DNA of 64,000 bases from Trichobilharzia szidati (Eukaryota > Platyhelminthes > Trematoda > Strigeidida > Schistosomatidae). Below are positions 1-13,400 of this stretch, in pieces. The stretch lies in contig OX235273.1 of NCBI GenBank assembly GCA_944472155.2, positions 108,274,582 to 108,338,581 of the forward strand, given 5' to 3'. Position 1 is the first letter of the stretch, and each line of letters opens with the position of its first letter. A program made the position numbers and the translations under genes. The notes beneath the pieces are model-generated. The model was not told where the DNA came from. It searched no databases and worked only from the letters and a program-made list of their open reading frames with translations.

Positions 1-1443
1 CAACTGGATTACGTTTCTCAGTTTACATCGGATATTCGACATGTATCCGGAGTGAACAACACTGTGGTAGATGCCTTGTCACGTATTTGTTCCTTCACCC
101 AAATCGACGGCCTAGACCTTGTAAAACTGGCTCGTCTTCAAAATGAAGATACCGAGCTTCAGCATGAGTTGTCGGAAACAACTCTACAGTTAGCCGAGAA
201 ACCCTTAAGTATAGGAAAAGATACTATTCTCTGCGATATTTCCACTAGTACTCCTCGCCCTATCGTGCCTAAAAGTTATCGCCGTAACGTCTTCAATACG
301 TTGCATGGCTTATCACACCCTGGTATTCGAACTACCGTCAAGCTCGTAACTAGTCGGTTTTGTTGGCCTGGTATTAATAAGGAAGTAAGAGAATGGGCAC
401 ACACGTGCTTAGCTTGCCAAAAGTGCAAGGTAATAAGACACACCAAAAGCCCCCTTGGCACCTTTCTTATCCCCGATGCCCGTTTCGAACACGTCCATAT
501 AGATTTAGTTGGACCCCTTCCAGAATCTCATGGATATACCTATATGTTAACCTGCATCGATCGCTTCACACGATGGCCTGAAGCAGTACCCCTCAAGGAT
601 ATATCTGCTGAAACCGTCGCACGCGTCTTTGTAGAAAGATGGATCGCAAACTTTGGATGCCCATCTTCCATAACAACTGATCGTGGGCGGCAATTCGAAA
701 GCGGTTTATTCTTCGCTCTAACTAAAATCCTTGGTTGCATGCGTTTTCGAACAACAGCCTACCACCCACAAGCTAATGGTATGGTAGAACGTCTACACAG
801 ACAGTTGAAAGCTGGTTTATCAACTGCAAATAACACCCATTGGACTGAATCCCTTCCGTTAATTCTCCTAGGGATACGAAACACTTTAAAAACCGATTCT
901 GGTTGTACTACCGCTGAGCTAGTATATGGCACGACACTACGACTGCCAGGTGAGTTTGTTTCTCCCTCGAGCTTCCCACCAGCGGTAGATCACACCTCAT
1001 ACGTCAGTAGGCTTACAAACGCAATGCGTTCAGTTAGACCTGCTCCCCTCCGACCACAGTCCACTGATGTTTTCGTCCACCCCTGTTTAAAAACTTCTTC
1101 ACACGTATTTGTTCGTCGCGACTCTGTGCGTCGCCCTCTAGAACCCCCCTATGACGGACCATATAAAGTAATTAAACGGACGAATAAATTCTTTGTTTTA
1201 GACAAGAAAGGCTGCGGAGACACCGTCAGTATCGACCGTCTGAAACCGGCTTACTTGGAAGGTAATCCTATTAGCCTAGAGCTAAACGTACCCCATAATC
1301 CACAAGTAATTGAATCTCCTTTAGTCTTCGAAGAACTCCCTAGCACGGCGAAAGCCACCGAAACTTCGGTCGATCACTCTAAGAAAACGCGTTCTGGACG
1401 TCACGTTAGATTCCCAGAATACCTTCACACCTATTTCACATAA
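1..1443 (+). CDS. Ty3/Gypsy pol, 3' part (RNase H end and integrase), Boudicca/CsRn1-like
   Basis: This is the C-terminal part of a Gypsy-class polyprotein that inserts retroelement cDNA into the genome. The frame is open from base 1, so the window starts inside the element. Visible in order are the end of the RNase H region, the integrase HHCC zinc region (HGLSHPG followed by CLACQKCK), the DDE core ([26 protein letters not shown]) and a GPY/F-like module (DGPYKVI). The stop is TAA at 1441-1443. The protein is nearly the same as the two copies in the 34-45 kb inverted repeat, and only this copy keeps the natural end of the ORF. Assignment to the Boudicca/CsRn1 group is from general resemblance, not a search. 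Confidence 0.9.
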   Translation, partial: QLDYVSQFTSDIRHVSGVNNTVVDALSRICSFTQIDGLDLVKLARLQNEDTELQHELSETTLQLAEKPLSIGKDTILCDISTSTPRPIVPKSYRRNVFNTLHGLSHPGIRTTVKLVTSRFCWPGINKEVREWAHTCLACQKCKVIRHTKSPLGTFLIPDARFEHVHIDLVGPLPESHGYTYMLTCIDRFTRWPEAVPLKDISAETVARVFVERWIANFGCPSSITTDRGRQFESGLFFALTKILGCMRFRTTAYHPQANGMVERLHRQLKAGLSTANNTHWTESLPLILLGIRNTLKTDSGCTTAELVYGTTLRLPGEFVSPSSFPPAVDHTSYVSRLTNAMRSVRPAPLRPQSTDVFVHPCLKTSSHVFVRRDSVRRPLEPPYDGPYKVIKRTNKFFVLDKKGCGDTVSIDRLKPAYLEGNPISLELNVPHNPQVIESPLVFEELPSTAKATETSVDHSKKTRSGRHVRFPEYLHTYFT

Positions 1444-1877
1444 CTGAGTGACACATCGATTTTTTTTATGTTGCGTCATTTAACACAAGTAAATGATATT
1501 TTTCCTATAACCGTACACAAAATTAAATTAGATGTATATTTTTTCCCGATATTTGAACTTTACATTATTTTACTGTATAGTAGATGCACGTCATTTGTTT
1601 TTGAAAAAAACGCTTATTTGGTACATTTTTCTTGACAAGGTTCTCAGCATTCTTGTTTTCTTTTCCAGGTGCAACGGGCACTGGACAGGATACAAACGAA
1701 GCACGGGATGCAACGAACAACATCAAGGAAGCTATGTACAGACACCCTATTAGCATAGGCAGACAGACCAGCAGGCTCTCCATCAAGCCGCTCGGAAGAT
1801 TTTTTTCACCCATCAGGGAACCATCGAGATATTTTTACTTCCGGCTGGTCATGTCTTAGGGTCCTCACAAACCCACT

Positions 1878-1886
1878 AGGGGGGAG
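1878..1886 (+). promoter_or_regulatory. Polypurine tract of the Gypsy element
   Basis: The run AGGGGGGAG lies about 435 bases after the pol stop and just before a TG-starting sequence. This is the expected position and composition for the plus-strand primer of an LTR retrotransposon. Confidence 0.6.
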
Positions 1887-2331
1887 TGAGCTGTAGCGGT
1901 AAATAATTCCCCAAAATTATTAACCACAGCAATCATCACTCAACATTGGATGCTGACCACCACTGTTTAAGTCGACTTGTTTAGCTGAAGGCTTCCGGTC
2001 AAGCATCCCCGCCATTTGGTACTCCGTCGTGTCACGTGCGTGCACGATTACTAGCTAGCTAAGCATTCATTTCTACCCGCGATTTGGTCCCGAAATATAC
2101 TACGTACTTTGGACGACAAAATTTGGTCTTTTGCTTTATCTTTGGTACTCGAAGAACGAAAACTATAGAAGTTGTTGGTATAAGATCTTGTGTTAGTATA
2201 ATCCGTACAACTCGCGAACGTCGACACCGTCAATCCGTAAAAGTCATTTCTTATCCGACACATTTATCAAACAGAACAGTAATCTTCCAGCTTTTCGACA
2301 GTTTGTCGTCAAATTAATTCTGTTTGGAACA
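1887..2331 (+). repeat. Probable 3' LTR of the Gypsy element (end uncertain)
   Basis: The LTR should start right after the polypurine tract, at TGAG (1887) or TGTAGCGG (1892). No second LTR lies in the window, so the 3' edge (a CA near 2331) is only a guess. The two inverted-repeat copies of pol lack this region. Confidence 0.4.
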
Positions 2332-5300
2332 ATCTGACTTTGTTTGGATTTGGTTGAAGACTGCTAGTCCCTATCTTCATGGAATGATTAGTGCAGTGGC
2401 TGCAACAACAGTGACATACAGGATTTCCCATTGTTGCACAAAGTCAATTGAAATACACCATCTGCATGTAGTCAAAACACTAGTAATTCAGGACTTGATA
2501 CCAGCTCTTTATCTTCAGAAGCATTACATACGCTGACTCTCCCCACTGCGGCCAGAATAAAATTCTCGCCCTGGTATGGTTTCATCTTATTGTTCTGATG
2601 TTTAAGTCTGTTATTACCACTAAAATTTATAAATACTATGATAGTTATTGGTGTTTATCACTAACAATTTTTCTCATGAAGACTTTATGCAAACATTTAG
2701 TTTCAGCTACCATTGTTAGTTCTACTGGAAAGACGATGCCGCTGGGTTCAAAGTTACTACTGTTTTAACGCACTGAGAAGTCCTTTACTTTGCTCTAATT
2801 AGCTCATGGTTCAGAAGGGTCTTGTAACTTTTCACGTGTTTTAATCTCGTTAAACTAATGGGTGACTCCAAACTATAGCAGCGCAAGACGAAACAACTTA
2901 ATGAACAGATAAATGACCTTGATAAGAACTCCATCGACCGATCAGGCTAGTCCCAAGCAAAGGTGCGTACTTAAAGGAAACGTTTATTTAAAAGTAGTGC
3001 TATGTGAAAATAGTCGTAACTCTGAACAATGGCAGCCCAGATGAAAGACCCAAGAAAACAAACCTAATGACCTCGATTAACCAACCGGATGAGCCCATAG
3101 TGAAAATGAGGAGGTGTGGGTACAGTATGCGAATTACGCTGCGAATTCCCTCTAGAAGTAGTACTTGAGTAGTGTATGCACAGTTGTCTTACGGGCAGCT
3201 TGCAGATGTAGGAGAGTAATGTCTTTACGGATGTATGCAGTCGCTGCTAGCGGATTCATGTAAGCCTGTTCAGGCTATCGCCTCAGCAAATCTGTCCAAG
3301 GTGACATGTTGTTTCACTTTTAGATTCCTGGACGTGGCAGAGCAGTGAGTGGTTTACGATGCAGCCTTATATACAGTTACGTGGATGAATTTGTGTACAG
3401 AAACAGGTTAAGACTGTCACTGAAGGCTGCAGTGGGGAATTGGGGTTTTTTCTTGGGGTGCATACAGGAGTTACCTCGTATAAGCAGCTTTATGTTTATA
3501 AAAGCGATTTTTTTAAATGATGTGTATTTATCACAGATTCGTCTAATTGGTTCATCAAGATCATTACCTTCGTTCTCTTGGATCTTCGTTTGGATCTCAA
3601 TGGTTTCGAGTCACCAGATTAATATCTAGTTTTAGAAAAGTGTGGTTCACCAACACGCTCCTTGTCACAAATCTGATCATTTATCTGAAGCGGTTTGACT
3701 ACTACAACCAGACAACTGGATGCGACCTAGTCCCTGCCCGTAGTTACTTCCTATTAACTAACAACTGTACAGCTTTTACCCTCCTATAGACAGCTTGGTA
3801 TAGACTAATGCATCTTTCTGAACTCTGCTTCAATCTATGGCGTCTTCCACACTGGCCTATTTTAAACGGCACTTGGTTTCAAGGGTTACTAAATTTTAGG
3901 GAGAAAAGTTGAACCTGCCTATATGTTTACGAGAAGGTAGCCATTGTTGCGTAAATAATGTGCTTGAACATAAGCCCATTCCGTGGACGAGTTACTGAGA
4001 CAGTGTTCCCGTATGTCTTTGGTGAGAAGTAAACTACATTTCACTCTCCCCAACCACAGGGAAACCTCATTTCAGCACAATGGAACAAATAGTATTTGAT
4101 GGCCGAACCCTACCACGTGATTCGTAAAAACACTTTGGACACTTTTGACTTCTTCCTGGTCAGTCCACTTCGGGTTACTATGCAGGAGGACAAAGTACCC
4201 AAGTTTGGGGTGGGTACATGGCTTATGTATACCTCTTGTGTGTGATTGCGGCTGAAATCATCTTTCATTTTCAGGTCATTCATAAAGACCTATGGCTTAC
4301 CACGCTAGGAGCTTTCCATCTATTCCAGATAATTAGAGATTTTTATGGGTTCAGTATATGGGACTTCGCTGAAGTCACTTCTAACACTGAAGAATAATAT
4401 CTCAACTGAATGCCCATAATCTATTTGTTCTGTAATGTCGTCAAAGTAATCTAAATGGTAGGTAATGCGCGATCTTGAGAAACATTACCACGGTGGGTAC
4501 GGTAGGTCATTAGAGAGTGAATAACGATAGTTTTGAGGTTTTGCAGTCTTTTCCACTAAAGGTGAAATGGCGCACGTTATGTCGATGTATCGGTGATTGT
4601 AAGTATCAGTCGTGGGTCCATGTTTGCTATCGGAAACTACGTAAGATTTCTTCTCCCAAATGGGCGGGTTATATTACGAAATAAACTGAACATACATTAT
4701 AATGAAGGCTTTTTGTATTTCTCAATGAACGAAAGACAAAACGATATTGTTTTTGCTGACGTCACGCTATTTAATGCTAATAGCCTTATCAAAGTGGATA
4801 AACTGAATGTAGCTTTAGAAGAAGTAAATCCAAGTTCCTACCGCCGTCTTTTAGACGGATGGAAGATATACTGTGCAAACCAGAAGTGATACGAAGTCTG
4901 AAAGTTATAATAACTTTATTGACCTTCTGGTTGTTAAAAGCTATGCCATCTAAACACTTATCCATTTTACGGGGCAGACCTATCATTAGGTTGCTTTTTG
5001 TGGCGTGCATTAGAAAAGTGCGCGCGAAATATCTCACATGTGCCCTCAGCATTTTCGTACTTGATGCCATTTAGGTGTAATAACTTCGAGTAGGCTATTG
5101 TTGAGTTTGCTAGCCTACTCTGAAAAGTGTGACTATTTTTTGGAATTAAGAGGTGGTTAAGTCGCTCAGATTTCTTTACTCCCTCTATTTAATGCCAACG
5201 CCAATTACTTCAGCGTCAATATGACCCACAAGGTGTCGTGTTTATCTTGCCTCTTAATGATCACTGAATCTCTTGCTGTTTATAATACAGTTGGAAACAA

Positions 5301-7310
5301 TTGAAGGCGTCGTGTTTAGGTGGTGTCGAAGAGGTATTTGAATAAAAAGAACGACGATCTGGACCCGAATCTAGTTTAGAAGTGAATTAATGATAATTTA
5401 CCTCTTGCTAACTTTGACTAATTGTTTGATTAACAGATAAACAACTAAGTTATTCGTATTTCAGATGCTTCAATCTTTTGCCAAAATTATCCACTATTTC
5501 GCAGTATGTATACGATTCCGGTTGTGTCAGATGAACACGCTACCTTGCTCGTGACACCGTCCCCTGTCCATTAATTAGCCTGCAGCTGACAGTCGATATT
5601 ATTCCATATCTGCGTCTATAACAGCTGTTTATAAGAAGCTATCATAGCAGCAAACTGAGGTCGAAAAATGGCCTATTACTTTCCATACTACAGGTAGCAG
5701 ATGTGTAACATGTATAACGGTAGATCACGAAGCACTTGGTAAAGCGGTGTTTATTTGGAATTTGGTATCTCTGTGAGTAAACCATATCCCCAAATCGTTA
5801 TTTGCGCAGATTTTCCTTATTGTGCAACTTCTGCTCTTCGCATTGTACTTCTTCGCCTTCTTTTTCTTTCGCCCGTGCTTTGCCGCAGTGCTGTATCATT
5901 TGCTGTCTTTGATGTCAAATATACCCCCCTGCTATTTGGTATTTTCTTGCCGAGGAACGTATTTTATATAATTCCTATCAGTAATACACGTCACACAGGC
6001 ACATGAAGTGCTGTGTATCCTATCCGCTTATGCGTGTAAGTCGTTACTTAAACGTTAAATTGCGCTACATCTTTTTCAGTTGGCTTTAAATCATTCACAG
6101 ATATTTGACTGTTTTAGTGACAACTAAGTAACTTGGGCTTGGAGGCATGCTCCAACTTTATTACACCCACAACTGAGCATGACCAGTGGGGCTGGAACTC
6201 GTTATGTGCATCAAAACAAGGCAACTTCATGGCTGGACACAACTGTCGACGAGTTTGTGCTAAGCAGCATGTTTCTGCAACCAATTGCTTGGTATGAAAA
6301 AGTTGTCTTCACCAGTATATGTGTAAGCATTGTCATTAAAAATGGCATAGATGTAATTAAACTGTCCGTTTAAAGAGTCAGTTTTGCTAGTTATCGAGAA
6401 AACCAAAATCTACAACAAATGCTTCGGTGTGGATTTGCACCATACTTAATTGTGGCCTCAAGAATGACACAGTACTTGTTCACTTTTCATCTGTCACATG
6501 AAATGTATCATTAGCAGTGCTAGAAGAGGAAGCTGTTAAATTTTAGGAGAAGTGAATGTTCGCAAGATAATGAAACGAATATTTCCCACGAACTGAGTTC
6601 GAAATATTGGTCGAAGTAACATTTAACTAAAAACACTATGTTAATTAATATTCAAGACTCAAGGTAAGATGACCAGCGTCAAAATGCGAGCGTGATTTTG
6701 AAAGACAACAGAAGATACGGAATACCACATTATACCCCAGTAATTTAGCGGACGGTTTCCGTGCATTGTGAGTACTAGGACACAACAAATTTGATGAGTG
6801 TCTCTTTTGCTTTGTATCGATTTGGTTCAAAACTCGTGATGGCATTTATCTGGGTAATACTGTATGGGTTTGTTCACTCGTCTGCCAGTAGTTTCGAGTA
6901 TTTTTGGGCTGTCCTCAATATCTGCAGGTGACAAACAGTCCCAATGTTGCTGCTCAGGCGCGGGATCTTGCTTGCAGTTTTCTTTCTGCTGTTTCGCGTG
7001 AAGTAATGATCCATCACCACCTATCCTGCTTTTAATGCTAATCAGTATAAAGCTTTTCTCGACTCCATCCCAAGCATTGGAAACTTATTGTAACACAGAG
7101 GGAGATTTATCTACGCAAGGTCGAATATACACGCTTGTCTCAAGTGGCTTGAGCTTAGGTTTACGATGATAAATTTCAGTGTATTGAGAAAAAGGTAATG
7201 TCATGAGACTTTAAATAGGCAGTTCTTGCTTCTCCTAATGCAGTGTACATTTCTTTTCTGTTTCATGTCGTGTGAACAGTTTCAAAATCTCAAGGTCATA
7301 CTTTTCAAGA
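2332..7310. other. Intergenic DNA upstream of the aminopeptidase gene
   Basis: No gene or repeat is recognised over about 5 kb. A 98-codon + strand ORF at 4593-4889 has no recognisable motif and no splice context, so it is not called. Promoter elements of the aminopeptidase gene should lie near the right end, but none is clear by eye. Confidence 0.5.
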
Positions 7311-7454
7311 ATGACCCACCAAGAATCGTTGAAGCCAGTTGTTACCTCAGACATTTGTTCTCCAGATTTTGATTCAGTTGTGCTTGTGGCTGAGGATTTG
7401 TCAGATGCATCTACTTTCATACCGCTGTCAAAGACCTTACAGGAAGCTGCAGAA
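7311..7454 (+). CDS. Aminopeptidase exon 1 (residues 1-48)
   Basis: ATG at 7311 begins [11 protein letters not shown]. An in-frame TAA lies upstream at 7236-7238, with a GTG but no ATG between them, so this is the best start. The donor is GTATTT, a weak match to consensus; phase 0 joins to exon 2. A start in a further upstream exon using the AG at 7278-7279 is possible. Confidence 0.7.
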
Positions 7455-10400
7455 GTATTTATCAAACATCTGTATCAATTACTAATTTTTCTTAGGTTAA
7501 CAAGAAATTTTGTACAGATGTTCATACTTTAACTTGTAGTTCTTTGCCGTCAAAACGTTTGGTGAGTTTAACTGAACTTAAATAATTTCAGGTTGTATCT
7601 TTCACTGGTCCACTGGATAGGGATGTCGATGATGCACGTAGAATAACTGAGGCATCGACAAAGGGAATATCTCAGTAAGTTTAACTTGAGTTTTGTAAAG
7701 ATGTGACAGTTTTTCCACCAGAAATTCCGTACTATAGGCTTGGAATTGTCTAGAGAGATTTAACTAGGTTTAGACTGTACAGCTGCAGAGGCTCAATATT
7801 GAGCAGATATGTTCCAGTAGGTCTTGTCTTTACTACGCCACCGAAGCCTTCAGGGACTGTCAACATCCATATGATTTAAGGCAACCACTGTTCACTAAGG
7901 GTATCCAATTACGTCACGTTTTTTGTTAAAATTGCTCCATCGGAAAAAACCCATTACAGAATGGTGAAAAGTAAGGTGAAGTTGTGGCACCTGCGATGGA
8001 CCTCAAATAATTGGCTTTTCAGTTTTTCATCACTTATTAGTCAAAAACAGTTCAGAATGTAAAAATAATCAGGTATAAGGGGTTGTATACTATTAAGATT
8101 AGTGTTAAAATGTGCTTCCAGATTAACGTTTGCAACTTTTGTTGACATTGAGGTTGGTGTGAATAGGCTGGGAGTAAATTCAGATTTATTGGTTGAGGAT
8201 AGAAGGCTTGGAGCCTATGTTAATCCTTTTCTAGTAAATTTCTGTGGTTGTCCAAACCCTTCTTGAACGAATCAGCTGAGGTTGCAGACACCACTTCTTC
8301 TGGGAGTCGGTTCCAAGAGTTTATGACTCGGTGTGAGAACCAGTACTCAACAGCAATATGATTTCTTCTTGGCTTTTGAACTCTCCTGTTATGTCCTCTA
8401 AGGTGTTCCGACCTGGTGGGAAGGAAAAGAGAAAATAGGTCAGGTCCGTAGTCATTATTTAAAATTTTAAACATTGTGATTAAATCTCCTCTCTGCCTAC
8501 GGTATGACAAGGAGAAGAGATTTAAACTGTCTAGTCTTTCCTCGTATGATAAGTAAGTCATGCCATGAATCATACGTGTTGCTTTCCTTTGAACCCTTTC
8601 TAGAATAAGTGAGTCCCCTTTTAGACAAGGGCTGGCGGCTTGGATGCAGTTTTCCAGTCTTGACCTCACCAGAGATGTATATAAGGAGGTGAACATATCT
8701 CTGGTGATTCTAGTGAAGGCTCTACGAATTGCCCATAATGACCTGAAGCTACGTGCAGCCACCGCGCGACAGTGTGCTGTAGTTTTTAAGTCGTGGCTAA
8801 CTATGACACCTAAGTCCAAGTGAGTTTGAACTGATGGAAGTGTAATTCCCTCTAGTTCATAAGAGCTCGTGCTTGCTTGTCCAATGCGCATGGTTGCACA
8901 TTTTGCCACATTTATCGGGAGCATCCATTCTATGGACCACTCTGACAATTTGTTGAGGTCCTCTTGTAACGTGGACGTGTCACTGTTTCCCTTCAGCTCT
9001 CTCCAAATTTTTAAGTCATCTGCGTACAGGACCATAAGGGAGTCGGTGAGCAGAGATAACTCATTGATATACAAAATAAATAGGAGAGGTCCGAGTACCG
9101 TGCCTTGTGGCACTCCGCTGCGTACTGCTGTCCAAGAGGAGAGTTTCGAGTTGATCCTAACCCTCTGCCTCCTATCTATGAGGAATTCCCTGAGCCAGTT
9201 TAGTAAGCTGCCTTTGATACCAAGACTTTCCAACTTCATGAGTAGTCTTTTGTGAGGTACTTTATCAAAGGCTTTGCTGAAGTCTATGAAGACGACGTCA
9301 ACGGGTCTTCTGTTGTCCCTGGATTTGACCCAGCTTTCTCTTGCAGTGAGAAGATTTGACAGGCATGAGAGGTTCCTTCGGAAGCCATGCTGTGCTCTTG
9401 ATAATAAGCTTCTATTTTCTAGATATGCCATTATGCTTTTCTTGATGATTCTCTCCAGTGTCTTAATTAAAGTGCTGGTGAGACTGATAGGCCTGTAATT
9501 TGAAGGGCTTTGTCTTGATCCTCCTTTCTGGATGGGGGTTACTATGGCGTCTTTCCAGTCACGCGGTAACACTCCATTTTGGAGAGAAAGCTTGCAGATA
9601 GCCGGTAACTACTTGGTGGATGAGGAACTCAAATAGATCCTGAGTAGCGCGTTCAATTATCCCCCGTATAGCTGGATTTTTGCAGATCATATAGATTGCA
9701 AATCTCATCTTTTCACTCTACTTTATTTCACAACTGTATTTAGTTTTAAACTGTTACTTTTTCTTCAGTGCTGTCAAAATCGGTTCCACAAAACCACTTC
9801 TTTTGTTGGCTCCGTTAAAATCTGCTCAGAAGTTAACACATGCTTGGCTTCAACCACCTGTCTCCTGTTTAGCATCATTGTTGGGTGCATTCCATGCTTT
9901 ATATGTGGTAAGTTGTTTGTCTTTGGGGATTGTCTTGAAGAAACGTTTTAAACTGTCCTGTCAAAATTAGAAACTTCATTAATCGGTTTGTGTTAGCTGT
10001 GTGGGTGTTACTTGTATGAACCTTTTAATGTTGTCGTGGTCGTATGTAGTAATTTTTATCCTGTTGCTTTATATACTAGTGAAAATGCGAAGTAGATTGA
10101 CACCCCAATTAAGAAGACCAGAGGAAAAAGTAATTAGGGGAAGTGATATTCATCTAGTCAGGAACTTCGTGAAGTACGTCCAATGAAGCGTTTACTGCTT
10201 AATGGTTCAAGCAAAAAGACTACAGCATGTAAACCGCTGGTTTTCATTCTAGTCACATATTATGGTGTTTGGAATCGCCCTCTGAGGTGATCCTTTGAAA
10301 CTGTGATATACCCTCAGATGCTAACTGGACACAGTTTTCGTCTAATGGCGTTACCTGATAAGTTGATCACCTCCGTATCTACTAAATACTCAACTTTCTG

Positions 10401-13400
10401 CGACTGGACCCATATCCCTAAGTATTTTAAACAAATTGAGAACCAACTAAAATACAGATTTACGATAAAAAAGGTAAATTCTACTGTTACATGTTAGGTT
10501 CGTTCGGGTAGTCCCGATGTATAATAGACCAACATCAGTTGATGTTGTAAACCACCCAAGCTTACAATAAGTCTAAACTAATTCTAACCTATGTGTCGAT
10601 AATGCCTTTTTATGGTAAATGAATTTTTATCTACCTAAAATGAACCCACTATGTACTGAAATAACTCTGGTCGTTTTTAAAAAGAGCACTGAACGCTTAA
10701 TTAATGCGACGAAACCTTAAAAATAAGATTTGCAGCTGAAATAGTGCCTTTAGTGCTGAGATAAAGCTGAAAATATTGCCACTATGCGCTAAGTCCTATT
10801 GTTTAAAGTAATGCCAGTCAGTGCTGAATCTGGGCTGAGAGGGCTGAAACAATGCTGATTAGCAAACTCAGTAGGTTCTGAGCTACTTCTGAAAATGCCT
10901 AGAAAAAGCACAGGGTGCTGAATTAGTACCAGTCATGCTGAAAACCAGCACTGAGTTCTAGTTTGTGCGTATGATCAAACCATTTCAGAACAATTTCAGG
11001 ATTTACTCATTATAGAATGTTAGAGTTAGTTCAGAATTAGCGAGATTTAATTCAGCATTATAGTTGGCTTGGGCAACTTTAGGTTTGAGTTATTACTTCC
11101 TCATAGCTGCTTTATTTGTATTTCTCCTTATGTGGCAAATAACTGCCATGTAATTATGCCTTATTTCGATGTTCATATACGCTTTTTTTATGCAACGATG
11201 ACCTCAGTCTAGGGAGAAAAAGAGAAGTTTCAGGAAGAGTTGCGTTGGGGTGAGTCCAAAGTTTTACAGCTATAATGTGTCCAGTTCAGACATGTTTACA
11301 GAGCTTCATCCAGGTAAAATCGTTTTCGACTGTAGCAAGAATAGTTAAACACTATTCAACAGAATGGCAAACTATCACGGTCAGAAGTAGATACTGATAA
11401 TGGAACGCGAAGGTTATTTTAGTAACTTAGCCAGTACTTTCTATGGAATTGTGACGAAAAATGAGTACAAATGTTGATGCCACAGTACATGTACATGATA
11501 TCAAAAACATGTGATCAGGAGCACACTGGGGGTGGGGTGTAGTACGTTTCTATGAACCTGTCAGACATCAGGGTGATGTCTAACGGGTTAAATAAATTTT
11601 GGAATGCAGTTGCCTTGAAGTAATTACTTCTATCCTATTTCTTAATGTCAACACTAGACGTACCCTGTCTTTCTCCCTGTACTGCTTTATCGTTGATTTT
11701 CCTCTCATCATTTGTGGTGTTTGTAAAGTGTACTAATTTCGATCACAGCAACTTCATTTTATCCATTAAAGTAGAGATGATCTATTTCTTTTTCCGATGT
11801 GAGTGTTATGCTATTGTTGTGGGATTCTCTTTTTTTTAGGAGTCAGCTTTTTGTATGATGTTTATTTCTTGTCTAAACTATCCTCACTTTTTCATGATGT
11901 TTATTTCTTTTTTTTTACTCTTGTCGGTATCAGCCGCTTGAAGTTCGTGAAATTACTCCAAACGAAAGTCATACATCAGCAAAATCTTCGCAATCACAAA
12001 AAGCTGAACTCCTTGGTTGGTATGCTGGCACACATTATGCAGTGGATCATAAGAAAATTGTAAGCTCTTGATAATTGATATTTCTCTATAGTTTGTGTGA
12101 ACATTTTTATTTTTTTTTATTGTGAGAATGAATCTGTGTTGATTTGCCATTAGTAGTGATCAATTACCACTGAAGTATAACTGTGGAATTATGGCTTATT
12201 GATGTTAGACACTCATCTTTCAACCATTGGGGGTGGTCACGGGGGGTTCAAAATGAATTGAATTGTTTTTTACTTTTATGCAGAATTCTAATACACTTCA
12301 GAATTTACATATTATCAGTCATATTGTTTTACTAGGTGTATTTACATTAAGGAATAAGGTACATAGCTCCTTAGGATAACTTGTTTTATAGACACATTTT
12401 CATTGAATAGACAAATAATTTTGATTGGACACTAGTAACTAGTGTGGTGTGTCTAGTCCTTTCTTTGGTGCAGACTGAATTCTATCAGTCAGTCAGGTTT
12501 GCAATGTGGCCACCATTCTAGGTAGTTCGCCATCACGGTGTACATTGATTTGATGATATTAGATGGTTGTAGGCAATCGGCAGGAAGCCCTGCTCCACCT
12601 AGATTTCGTGCTAGTTGGCACTCACCAGTCAGTCAGCAAGGCGTATCTGCAACCCTGACTGATAGAATTCATTCAGTCTAGACACACCACACTAGTTACT
12701 AGTGTCCAATCAAAGTATCCACTACAGTCCTACAGGAGGTCAATCGCGAGCCCGAATAGCTCAGTGGTAAGATCTCTGACTGCAGTGGTGAGTGGCGCGG
12801 GTTCGAATCTCAGAAGGGTGGGACATGAGTTCCTTCAAGGTTGCAGATACGCCTTGCTGACTGACTGGTGAGTACCATGCCAACTAGTACGAAACCTAGG
12901 TGGAGCAGGGCTTCCTGCCGATTGCCTCCAACCATCTAATATCATCAAATAGACAAATAAGCTTCCATCTCACACGGTTCTTTGCAGTCTCCTTCAGCTG
13001 GCTTCACGATTCCACATAGGCTTTCATTTGCTTCCCACATAATATTTTCCATGTTACTCTTGGACGCTCAACTCGTCGTTTCCCATTCCAGTTTCAGTCG
13101 ACAACCAGTCTGTCTTGTAACGTGACTCAACGGTCTTTTCAGCATACGTCCAGTTAATCTCCGTTTCTGTCTCCATATTTGTTGGGCGATAACTTCTTGG
13201 TTGGTTGGTTGTTTGGTTGTCAGAGTTCCTTATTGCTTATCCTTTCTGACCACCTAGTCTTCAGTACGCAGCGATAGCAGCTGTTGAGAAAAATTTGCAG
13301 CCTGTTGAAAATTCTTTTGGTGATTTGACATTAGTGTTCAAAATCTAGATCTTGTTCCTCATACTGAGTGCAGCAGATTTCCATACTGATATGAGAGTGA

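Noticed and set aside
4593..4889. 98-codon + strand ORF upstream of the aminopeptidase
   Set aside because: No recognisable motif, no homologous copy in the window and no splice context. An ORF of this length is plausible by chance.
8869..9255. 128-codon + ORF
   Set aside because: Shadow of the CR1-like RT on the other strand.
12755..12830. Possible tRNA gene
   Set aside because: Boxes A and B are tRNA-like, but the anticodon arm and 3' acceptor half do not fold as a tRNA and the body is shared with another repeat copy. Called as a SINE head.
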